From Pseudomonadota bacterium (GTDB taxonomy: Bacteria > Desulfobacterota > BSN033 > G020346125), in the NCBI GenBank assembly GCA_030673585.1, contig DAOVIU010000131.1:1-5288 (forward strand): a stretch of 5,288 bases of DNA, in the 5' to 3' direction. The number at the start of each line of letters is the position of its first letter. Position 1 is the first letter of the stretch. The translations under genes and the position numbers were made by a program. Below, one piece after another: positions 1 through 5,288 of this stretch. The notes under the pieces are model-generated. The model had not been told where the DNA came from, searched no databases, and saw only the letters and a list, made by a program, of their open reading frames with translations.

Positions 1-1
1 G

Positions 2-1180
2 GAGATCTTTGCCGTATTCAAAGTTGTCTTTGTTGGCAGTTTCATCATCGGCTTTGGGGTATTTACCCTGAGATATTTTATGATCAGCCGAGCGGTGATA
101 GTCTCTTTCGGGCTGTTAAACTTCCTCTTTCTCGTGGGGGAACGTATAGTCATTAGGGGGATTGTGAAATATCGGCGGTCCAAGGGATGGGGATTGCTGA
201 ATATCATCGTGGTGGGCACGGGAAAGGAAGCAGAGGAGATCACGGAGGTCATCGGCCAACAACACCACTGGAATTTGAGATTGGTCGGGTTCGTGTCCAT
301 CGACGGAAAACGTCACGGGGAGACCATCAGGGGACATCCCGTTTTAGGGGGGAGGGAGGATTTTCCCCGGATTATCAATGACAGCGTAGTGGATGAGGTT
401 ATCTTCGCCGTCCCGAGGCGACATATGGAAGGGCTTGGAGAGCTGTTTTTGCTCTGCGAGGAGGAAGGCATCAAGACGCGAGTTACCCTCAATTTCTTTC
501 CCCATATCTTTTCCAAAATCTTTTTGGAGCGGCTTCAAGACATCCCCCTTCTCACCTTTTCGACTACGCCGACCAATGAGTTCGCCCTCTTCATAAAGCG
601 CTTCATGGATATCGTCATCTCCTCGGTCTGCCTCATCCTCCTATCCCCGGTATTTCTCGTCGTCTCACTGTTGATCAAGATGACCTCAGAAGGGTCGGTT
701 TTTTTCAAACAAGCCAGAAGCGGCCTCTATTATCGAACATTCACCACGTATAAGTTCCGGTCCATGGTGGTGGATGCCGAGGAGAAGAAACGGGATTTGC
801 GGCATATGAATGAGATGGATGGTCCCATCTTCAAGATCAGGGATGACCCCCGGATCACGGCCATTGGGAAATGGATTCGGAAGACGAGTATCGATGAGCT
901 TCCCCAGATCATCAATGTCTTGAAGGGGGAGATGAGCCTGGTCGGTCCCAGACCCCATCCCATCGAAGAGGTGAGGGAATACACGTCCTGGCAGAGGCGG
1001 AGGTTGAGCATGAAGCCCGGAATCACGGGTCTATGGCAGGTAGGGGGACGGAGCGATACCACCTTTGCCGAATCGATGAAACACGACTTGGATTATATCG
1101 ATAACTGGTCCCTCTGGTTGGATATCAAAATCCTCTTCAGGACAATTCCAACAATCGTCTCAGGTAAGGGGGCGAGCTAG
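2..1180 (+). CDS. Priming polyprenyl glycosylphosphotransferase (WcaJ/CpsE-like bacterial sugar transferase), 5'-truncated by the window edge
   Basis: Transfers a hexose-1-phosphate from a UDP-sugar to undecaprenyl phosphate, the first committed step of exopolysaccharide repeat-unit assembly, at the inner membrane. The frame is open from base 2, so the ATG at 80 is probably internal; 392 codons are visible and the family is usually about 460-470 residues, so an N-terminal part with further membrane helices is missing. Numbering from the Met at 80: a membrane helix at about 5-27, a Rossmann-like CoA-binding domain with VVGTGKE at 44-50, then the catalytic domain from KRFMDI (173) onward. A hydrophobic re-entrant helix (177-200) carries the Ser189-Pro190 break. 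Seen after it are KFRSM (225-229), the catalytic Asp272-Glu273 pair in the SIDELPQ motif, and SLVGPRP (286-292) followed by PGITGLWQVGGR. The gene ends in TAG. The family is secure; the sugar (glucose, galactose or other) cannot be read from the sequence. Confidence 0.95.
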   Translation, partial: EIFAVFKVVFVGSFIIGFGVFTLRYFMISRAVIVSFGLLNFLFLVGERIVIRGIVKYRRSKGWGLLNIIVVGTGKEAEEITEVIGQQHHWNLRLVGFVSIDGKRHGETIRGHPVLGGREDFPRIINDSVVDEVIFAVPRRHMEGLGELFLLCEEEGIKTRVTLNFFPHIFSKIFLERLQDIPLLTFSTTPTNEFALFIKRFMDIVISSVCLILLSPVFLVVSLLIKMTSEGSVFFKQARSGLYYRTFTTYKFRSMVVDAEEKKRDLRHMNEMDGPIFKIRDDPRITAIGKWIRKTSIDELPQIINVLKGEMSLVGPRPHPIEEVREYTSWQRRRLSMKPGITGLWQVGGRSDTTFAESMKHDLDYIDNWSLWLDIKILFRTIPTIVSGKGAS

Positions 1181-1417
1181 AATTTCCCGGTTCATACCGT
1201 GTGAGGGTGGCTGAACATTCCTTTCGTAGCCAAAGATCTCGGTCATTTCAGACACGAAACGTTTTACCCTCTCTTCTCGATCTCATGCCTCTCCCTGTTC
1301 AGGTTCATCTTCCTGGAATTCACCCATGGTATAGCTTTTGTGGTTTGGGATATCTCCCCTTCGCAGAGTTCTAGGCCACGGGAAGGTTTTTTGGGATGTG
1401 GAGCGTATGTATGGGCT
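1181..1417. other. Convergent intergenic region, no clear gene
   Basis: This 237-nt stretch lies between the 3' ends of the phosphotransferase (plus) and the methyltransferase (minus). I see no tRNA, convincing small gene or insertion-sequence end. It contains a weak plus-strand terminator candidate at 1358-1392. On the minus strand the methyltransferase frame stays open for 44 codons past its stop (1286-1417), and for another 40 codons after a second TGA at 1283-1285. This could be a relic coding sequence or chance. Confidence 0.6.
1358..1392 (+). terminator. Weak candidate rho-independent terminator of the phosphotransferase transcript
   Basis: CCTTC at 1358-1362 can pair with GAAGG at 1382-1386, and the stem is followed directly by six T residues (1387-1392). 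The stem is only 5 bp, the loop is 19 nt and the site lies 178 nt past the stop codon, so it would be a poor terminator. No better hairpin plus T-run was seen between the two convergent genes, and none that would serve the minus-strand gene. Confidence 0.25.
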
Positions 1418-2191
1418 TCAGAATTTTTGGACTTCTATTATCTGATGGTAGCTATATTTATGGAAAGTGGGATATTGACGATAAATCCACTGGTCCATTT
1501 TGTTAAAAACGGTCCATAGTTTTTTATTCCCTTTGAATAAGTATGGACCCATTAAGCCAAAAAACATGAAAACCGGATAGTGCACATAAACGCGATCGAA
1601 CCTTTCGTTGAGTATTTCAATTTCTCGCGGTTCAAAGGGATATTCAGCGATGTCACCGTACTTTGGAATTCCAAATCTCCCCGCAAAAAAAGTTCTCAAA
1701 AAGATGAGTATCGGGTTACGGGAATTGTTTTCAAAGAAAATTCCCCTCCCGCGCTTTCTGGTTATGTTAAAGAGTATCTCGGAGAATACGTTAAAAGGCT
1801 CGATATGGTGAAGGATAAACTTTCCAACGACCACGTCAAAAGACTTACCAAGGTTGTTCAATTCTTTTACATCCGCTCTCTGCGCTTCAATGAATGAATT
1901 CACTTGATTCATCTTTGCTAAAGCTCTGGTATTCGTAATGGCTGTGAGAGAGTTATCAATCGCAGTCACCCGGCCGCCCATTTTCGCCAAGTACACCGAA
2001 AGTACTCCATTTCCACAACCTATATCCAATACATTTTTCCCATTAACCTCGCCGATGAGGCGCAAAAACACCTTATTGCTCCGAGTGGTCTTCTCCTTGA
2101 AGATAACCGGGTCGAGCTGGAACGGCTCGAACTTAGTCCAGGTTCTATTCCAAAAGTCTTCCGCCGTGGCCATGACATTATCATTATACAC
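1418..2191 (-). CDS. Class I SAM-dependent methyltransferase, glycan-cluster type
   Basis: Likely moves a methyl group from S-adenosylmethionine to a sugar or small precursor; the acceptor is unknown. The 257-residue soluble protein shows motif I VLDIGCGNG at 54-62, an acidic residue ending beta-2 (Asp79 in TAIDNS), Asp107 after beta-3, and a motif IV region FDVVVGKFILHHI at 118-130. The C-terminal half carries ENNSRNP (155-160) and GRFGIPKYGD (171-180), which I recall from methyltransferases in polysaccharide loci. The start is uncertain: GTG at 2191 is the first start codon in the open frame, while ATG at 2173 would give 251 residues; neither has a good Shine-Dalgarno site. It runs opposite to both neighbours, and its GC content is about 42% by hand count over 1441-2160, against about 50-55% in samples of the other genes. 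Recent acquisition is a reasonable inference. Confidence 0.88.
   Translation of the reverse strand: MYNDNVMATAEDFWNRTWTKFEPFQLDPVIFKEKTTRSNKVFLRLIGEVNGKNVLDIGCGNGVLSVYLAKMGGRVTAIDNSLTAITNTRALAKMNQVNSFIEAQRADVKELNNLGKSFDVVVGKFILHHIEPFNVFSEILFNITRKRGRGIFFENNSRNPILIFLRTFFAGRFGIPKYGDIAEYPFEPREIEILNERFDRVYVHYPVFMFFGLMGPYLFKGNKKLWTVFNKMDQWIYRQYPTFHKYSYHQIIEVQKF
2183..2188 (-). promoter_or_regulatory. Possible -10 box for a leaderless methyltransferase mRNA
   Basis: The minus strand reads TATAAT here, with its last base 9 nt before the ATG at 2173. If it is used, transcription would begin within about 0-3 nt of that ATG, giving a leaderless message; this would fit the missing ribosome binding site. 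No recognisable -35 hexamer lies 17 nt upstream and no TGn extension is present, so chance is quite possible in this AT-rich gene start. Confidence 0.25.
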
Positions 2192-2276
2192 ATCATCGAT
2201 GAGGAATAGGACCCCCTTTGAGATATCTGTTGCTCATGTCGGGCCCTTTCCTATGGGTGCAATCCTCGTAAGTGGC

Positions 2277-2305
2277 TTGCTCGGGGAGACTTCATTCGCT
2301 ATAAT
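2277..2305 (+). promoter_or_regulatory. Sigma70-type promoter for the acyltransferase operon
   Basis: TTGCTC at 2277-2282 and a perfect TATAAT at 2300-2305 are separated by exactly 17 nt. Transcription would start near 2312, about 115 nt before the acyltransferase ATG. It sits in a non-coding divergent region and points at the acyltransferase, glycosyltransferase and following gene, which are tightly packed. The -35 box matches the consensus TTGACA at four of six positions. Confidence 0.65.
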
Positions 2306-2317
2306 GCCGATATACAG

Positions 2318-2341
2318 CCCTTATATGTCGCACGATAGGGG
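2318..2341 (+). promoter_or_regulatory. Hairpin near the 5' end of the acyltransferase leader
   Basis: CCCTTAT at 2318-2324 pairs with ATAGGGG at 2335-2341 as seven RNA base pairs including one U-G wobble, closing a 10-nt loop that can itself form a small GU/AC stem. It begins about six bases after the predicted transcription start. A role in mRNA stability or as part of a regulatory leader is inference; I do not recognise a known riboswitch. Confidence 0.4.
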
Positions 2342-2377
2342 GGTCCACCGAAAGAGGAAATATGCATCTCCATCAGG

Positions 2378-2425
2378 GGGGTTTATACTTAAGGTAATAC
2401 TCTCATTACCATTTACGGGGTTTAT
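2378..2425 (+). repeat. Short direct repeat GGGGTTTAT flanking a hairpin
   Basis: GGGGTTTAT occurs at 2378-2386 and again at 2417-2425, 39 nt apart start to start. The second copy contains the likely Shine-Dalgarno G-run of the acyltransferase; the first is followed by no start codon. A perfect 6-bp hairpin lies between the copies. Confidence 0.5.
2393..2410 (+). promoter_or_regulatory. Perfect 6-bp hairpin just upstream of the acyltransferase ribosome binding site
   Basis: GGTAAT (2393-2398), loop ACTCTC, ATTACC (2405-2410). As DNA it is also an interrupted inverted repeat that a dimeric regulator could bind. It ends 17 nt before the ATG and lacks a T-run, so it is not a classic terminator. 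Operator or translational-control roles are both inference. Confidence 0.4.
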
Positions 2426-2427
2426 CT

Positions 2428-3636
2428 ATGGTCGGACGCAAAATGATACGCCTTTTCAAACGTTTCCTTTTAGATCCAATGAGAGACGAGGCCAATCGTA
2501 CACGGGACAAGATTGAGAATATTCAGGCCCTGCGCGGGGTGGCGATCCTTCTCGTAGTCTTCGCCCACGTAATGGCCATTGAGCAAAAATACGGACGCGG
2601 TGACGGAATATTGCCTCATTTTTTCGCCCTCGGCGTATCAGGGGTAGATCTCTTTTTTGTCATGAGCGGATTTGTGGTGGTGACAGTCACGCGGCATTGC
2701 TTCCAGCAGCCCATTGCCGTAGGACACTTCTTTTATAACCGTGTATCCCGGGTATATCCCCTCTATTGGCTTTACAGCCTCGTGGTACTGGGGGTTTATC
2801 TTCTCAGACCGGAAATGGTGAACGCCGCCCAGGGCCATAGAGTTAATATTTTGGAGTCGTTCATGTTGCTTCCACAGGACCTGTTACCGCTCTTGAATGT
2901 GGGTTGGATACTGATACACATCATGTACTTCTATGTGGTATTTACACTACTCCTTTTCGGGTCCGAGAGGCAACTTCCCAAATTGATGGTTGTGTGGGGT
3001 CTCGCTGTAGTCATGGGTAACCTTGTATATCGCTATGCCGTACCTACCGCCCCCATCGCAAGCATAAAACTTATCACTCACCCCCTGACGCGTGAATTCA
3101 TAGGGGGCTGTCTCGTCGCAAAGCTCATACGTGGCGGCACCAGGCAGCATGGCTTTAAAGCCCTGGTGTTGGGAAGTGTCCTGTTTATAACCGGCATGAG
3201 TATTTATTACTCTGGGTCTCCCGGCAGTGTCCCTAAAGGGTGGTTACGCGCAGCCTTGTTCGGGTTTCCTTACGCGATTGTTGTTTATGGAGCAGTGGCC
3301 ATGGAAATGAATTCAGCGAGAATATTTCCGAGATTTCTCAGCTTTGTTGGCGATGCCTCATACTCCATATACCTGTCGCACGTGCTCGTTCTTTCTGCCA
3401 TTGGTCGAACTTGGAGTATGGTTTCGAGACGCGGCCCGCTCGATAACATCATAATGGTTCTCTTGGCGGTGATTGTCGCCATCATCGTCGGCAGGGTGAG
3501 CTATCGAATCATCGAGATACCAATGCTGTCCTTCACCAGACGATTAAAGGGTTCGCGCAAAATCGATTCGTTGCCAGCTGTGCCGACGCATCGGTCCCAG
3601 GCGGCACCAAGGGGGGGCTTGGTGAGGAGGAGTTGA
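2428..3636 (+). CDS. Acyltransferase-3 family membrane O-acyltransferase (ExoZ/OafA-like)
   Basis: Predicted to O-acylate (commonly acetylate) a surface polysaccharide or its lipid-linked precursor in the inner membrane. The 402-residue protein is mostly hydrophobic with roughly ten membrane helices. Seen: QALRG at 33-37 and FAHV at 46-49, giving the conserved Arg36 and His47; GVDLFFVMSGF at 72-82; RVSRVYPLYW at 105-114; GWILIHIMYFY at 159-169; and GDASYSIYLSHVLVL at 308-322. The remaining helices end near 363 and the tail is short and basic, without the SGNH domain fused in some OafA proteins. In the 159-169 motif relatives usually carry a glutamate (GWTLxxE or WSLxxEE), but here Ile165 stands at that place. 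The ATG at 2428 is chosen because GGGG at 2417-2420 lies 7 nt upstream; ATGs at 2443 and 2479 have weaker sites. It is the first gene after the promoter at 2277-2305. The family is clear; acyl group and acceptor are unknown. Confidence 0.92.
   Translation: MVGRKMIRLFKRFLLDPMRDEANRTRDKIENIQALRGVAILLVVFAHVMAIEQKYGRGDGILPHFFALGVSGVDLFFVMSGFVVVTVTRHCFQQPIAVGHFFYNRVSRVYPLYWLYSLVVLGVYLLRPEMVNAAQGHRVNILESFMLLPQDLLPLLNVGWILIHIMYFYVVFTLLLFGSERQLPKLMVVWGLAVVMGNLVYRYAVPTAPIASIKLITHPLTREFIGGCLVAKLIRGGTRQHGFKALVLGSVLFITGMSIYYSGSPGSVPKGWLRAALFGFPYAIVVYGAVAMEMNSARIFPRFLSFVGDASYSIYLSHVLVLSAIGRTWSMVSRRGPLDNIIMVLLAVIVAIIVGRVSYRIIEIPMLSFTRRLKGSRKIDSLPAVPTHRSQAAPRGGLVRRS
3625..3630 (+). promoter_or_regulatory. 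Ribosome binding site that decides the GT-C start
   Basis: AGGAGG lies inside the last codons of the acyltransferase gene, 6 nt before the GTG at 3637, an ideal spacing. The acyltransferase stop and the next start are directly joined as TGAGTG, suggesting translational coupling. Competing starts are ATG 3643 (12 nt from this site) and ATG 3673, which has its own AAGGA at 3661-3665. Confidence 0.6.
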
Positions 3637-5244
3637 GTGGAAATGGGCCTGGAGGGTGGTAAGGATAAGCCCATGTCTAGGGAACCTTTTCTGGGGCGTG
3701 AAAAGAGGGAGCTCGTCTTTCTCTTAGGTTTCGCCCTAGTCTTGAGGATCCTTCTCTATAAATGGACCTACCTCATTGCCATCGATGGGACCGGTTTTTA
3801 CCTGAAGCCGGCTCAAGATTTCGCATCAGGCCAATGGATGAATGGACTGGCAATCGGGTATCACCCGTTATATCCGATGCTGGTGGCCGCTTTTTCCAAG
3901 GGCCTCGGGGATTTCGAGCTTTCAGGCCAGATGGTGTCGATTCTCTTTGGGACGCTTACGGTTATCCCCATTTATTGCCTGGCGAGGGGTACTTTTGGCG
4001 CATGGGCGGCCTTTGTCTCATCTTTCTTCCTGGCTATTCTGCCCCGTCATGTGGCGCTGTCCGCCGATTTTCTTTCCGATCCAACCTACACGTTCTTTTT
4101 CATCTCCGCCGTCTGGCTGGGGTGGGAGGCCCTCAGGGGAGATGATTGGAAGAGCATCTCCCTTACTGGTCTTGCAACAGGATTGGCGTATTTGTGCCGA
4201 CCTGAAGGTATCGGGATAGTGCTTATCCTGGTGCCATGGCTTCTCTTTCGAAGGATGGATTTCCACATCTGGAACTTCAGGAGAAATGGGTGTGCCGTCC
4301 TCATCCTCCTTTTTTCCTTCCTCTTGGTGGCCTCGCCTTATATCATCTATCTGCGTCATTATACAGGAAGGTGGACAATAAGCCGGAAACCGGTGGTGGA
4401 CAGGGTTGTTCTGTTGATAACGAGCAAGCTCTTTTTGCAGAAGCCCAAGGTGCCGAAAATCATGAAGAAATTCGATGCGTTAATCGAACGGCTAAGGGAA
4501 AAGGAAAAGACTCCCCTCACGGGTGCTTCCAGATGGGTGGGGGGATTGGGTTCCTTCTCTAAACTTTTCGTGGAGACCTGCCATCCCCTCATCTTTCTGT
4601 TGTTCATCATAGGACTGGTCAGGAGGAGAGTCGTCCCTCACTGGGGAGAAAACGAGGGCTTTTTGCTCTCCATCCTCTGCCTTTATGCCCTGGTATTATA
4701 TGGGCTATCCAGCCTTGCCTATATCAGCCATCGGTATTTTCTGTCCCTTGTGGCTCTGTGCCTCGTCTGGAGCGGTAAAGGGCTCCTGGAACTTCACCGT
4801 TGGCTTCAAGGGAGGACCTTTTGGGCGAAAATCCGTGTCAGGGCAGCTACGGGAATGGTCCTCCTGACCGCCATGACCGCTGTGATCATCTTACCCACAA
4901 CCATTCATCCTCAGCGAGCCGCAAAGCAGGGACGGAAAGAGGCGGGGCTTTGGATTAGGAACAATAGCGTATCCAACCCGTCGGTCTATACGCACATGGT
5001 GAGAGTCAACTACTATGCCGGGGGAAGGATGATCTTGCTCGGGGGGGAGGAGATCCCCTACCATGAGATCGTGGAGAGGGCCAGGAGGGAAGGGGCGGAC
5101 TTTGTGGCTGTTAGCGATCAAAGGATTGAGTCCATTTGCCCGGGATTCTTTGGGGCGCTGAGGCCAGAGGAGTTGGAGGAGGTCTTCAGGACCGACAGAG
5201 GTGGTTGGGAGACCGTTATCGTCTATCGTGTTCTGAGGAGATAG
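3637..5244 (+). CDS. GT-C fold membrane glycosyltransferase (PMT/ArnT-like, GT39/GT83 superfamily)
   Basis: Predicted to move a sugar from a polyprenyl-phosphate-sugar donor to a glycan, lipid or protein acceptor on the periplasmic face of the inner membrane. The protein has 535 residues. A first membrane helix (about 26-48) is followed by an external loop with Asp50 in AIDGTGFY, the usual place of the catalytic acid in this superfamily, then HPLYP (76-80). More helices follow to about residue 238, with CRPEG (187-191) between two of them. A charged, probably cytoplasmic or peripheral stretch spans 250-310. Helices at about 316-328 and 341-380 flank SHRYF (364-368), and a last helix spans about 403-420. 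A C-terminal soluble domain (about 424-535) remains, as in many such proteins. The GTG at 3637 is preferred for its ribosome site; ATG 3643 or 3673 would shorten it by 2 or 12 residues. The superfamily is secure; donor and acceptor are unknown. Confidence 0.88.
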   Translation: MEMGLEGGKDKPMSREPFLGREKRELVFLLGFALVLRILLYKWTYLIAIDGTGFYLKPAQDFASGQWMNGLAIGYHPLYPMLVAAFSKGLGDFELSGQMVSILFGTLTVIPIYCLARGTFGAWAAFVSSFFLAILPRHVALSADFLSDPTYTFFFISAVWLGWEALRGDDWKSISLTGLATGLAYLCRPEGIGIVLILVPWLLFRRMDFHIWNFRRNGCAVLILLFSFLLVASPYIIYLRHYTGRWTISRKPVVDRVVLLITSKLFLQKPKVPKIMKKFDALIERLREKEKTPLTGASRWVGGLGSFSKLFVETCHPLIFLLFIIGLVRRRVVPHWGENEGFLLSILCLYALVLYGLSSLAYISHRYFLSLVALCLVWSGKGLLELHRWLQGRTFWAKIRVRAATGMVLLTAMTAVIILPTTIHPQRAAKQGRKEAGLWIRNNSVSNPSVYTHMVRVNYYAGGRMILLGGEEIPYHEIVERARREGADFVAVSDQRIESICPGFFGALRPEELEEVFRTDRGGWETVIVYRVLRR

Positions 5245-5254
5245 AGGACGGGGG
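5245..5254 (+). promoter_or_regulatory. Ribosome binding site region of the next gene
   Basis: AGGA at 5245-5248 and a run of five G (5250-5254) lie 11 and 5 nt before the ATG at 5260, directly after the TAG of the glycosyltransferase. This supports the ATG as a real start and the gene as part of the same operon. Confidence 0.5.
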
Positions 5255-5259
5255 AAAAG

Positions 5260-5288
5260 ATGTTGAAGACCATTACCGAAATGATTGA
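5260..5288 (+). CDS. Start of an unidentified downstream gene, cut by the window edge
   Basis: Nine full codons are visible (MLKTITEMI) with no stop before the edge. The gene begins 15 nt after the glycosyltransferase stop, on the same strand, with a purine-rich ribosome site. Such spacing implies co-transcription with the acyltransferase and glycosyltransferase genes. Too little is visible to name a family. Confidence 0.5.

Noticed and set aside
730..1062. Minus-strand open frame of 110 codons inside the phosphotransferase
   Set aside because: It lies opposite the most conserved catalytic part of a clear sugar transferase; the product resembles no family and is a shadow frame.
1418..1420. 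The methyltransferase TGA as a selenocysteine or readthrough codon
   Set aside because: No stable hairpin of bacterial SECIS type follows the TGA, and TGA is also the normal stop of the acyltransferase, so recoding has no support.
2384..2389. TATACT as a second -10 box close to the acyltransferase
   Set aside because: The sequence 17 nt upstream (TATGCA at 2361-2366) does not resemble a -35 box, and the upstream promoter is much better.
1181..2427. Insertion-sequence ends or attachment sites around the methyltransferase as the cause of its insertion
   Set aside because: I could not find matching terminal inverted repeats, target duplications or a transposase or integrase in the flanking regions.
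1938..2516. Plus-strand open frame of 192 codons spanning the methyltransferase start and the leader
   Set aside because: It overlaps the methyltransferase and the first 89 nt of the acyltransferase in the wrong frame, reads through the promoter region, and its product is low-complexity Ser/Pro/Phe-rich with no recognisable motif.
3762..4219. Two overlapping plus-strand frames (127 and 125 codons) inside the glycosyltransferase
   Set aside because: Both are out of frame with a well-supported GT-C protein, and their products are Arg/Trp/Ser-rich without motifs.
1..5288. CRISPR arrays, tRNA or rRNA genes
   Set aside because: No regularly spaced repeats, tRNA-like cloverleaf or rRNA-like conserved segments were seen on reading both strands.

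Overview
This window looks like part of a bacterial exopolysaccharide or O-antigen type surface-glycan locus. It holds four recognisable genes plus the first codons of a fifth. The undecaprenyl-linked chemistry, the Shine-Dalgarno sites and a sigma70-type promoter all point to a bacterium. The style of the proteins, with GC near 50-55% in most genes, would suit Desulfobacterota, Nitrospirota or a similar Gram-negative group, but no taxonomic marker is present and this is only an impression.

Layout from left to right. (1) Positions 2-1180, plus strand: most of a priming polyprenyl glycosylphosphotransferase, open at the left edge. (2) 1181-1417: a convergent intergenic stretch with only a weak terminator candidate and a possible relic reading frame. 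(3) 1418-2191, minus strand: a class I SAM-dependent methyltransferase, clearly poorer in GC (about 42% by hand count) than its neighbours and opposite to them. (4) 2192-2427: a divergent intergenic region with a good sigma70 promoter (TTGCTC-17-TATAAT) firing rightwards into a leader of about 115 nt that can form hairpins. (5) 2428-3636: a multi-pass acyltransferase-3 family O-acyltransferase. (6) 3637-5244: a GT-C fold membrane glycosyltransferase that abuts the acyltransferase stop codon. (7) 5260 to the edge: the start of another co-directional gene.

Working together (inference): the phosphotransferase would load the first sugar-1-phosphate onto undecaprenyl phosphate at the inner membrane. 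The GT-C enzyme would add a sugar from a polyprenyl-phosphate donor on the outer side of that membrane. The acyltransferase would decorate the glycan with acetyl or another small acyl group. The methyltransferase might O-methylate a sugar or a small precursor. The acyltransferase, the GT-C gene and the downstream gene look like one operon from the promoter near 2300, while the methyltransferase looks like an independently expressed, possibly acquired insertion.

I did not find a clearly new system. The points most worth checking are the structured acyltransferase leader, the acyltransferase lacking a usually conserved glutamate, and the low-GC antisense methyltransferase with its odd start and open 3' extension.
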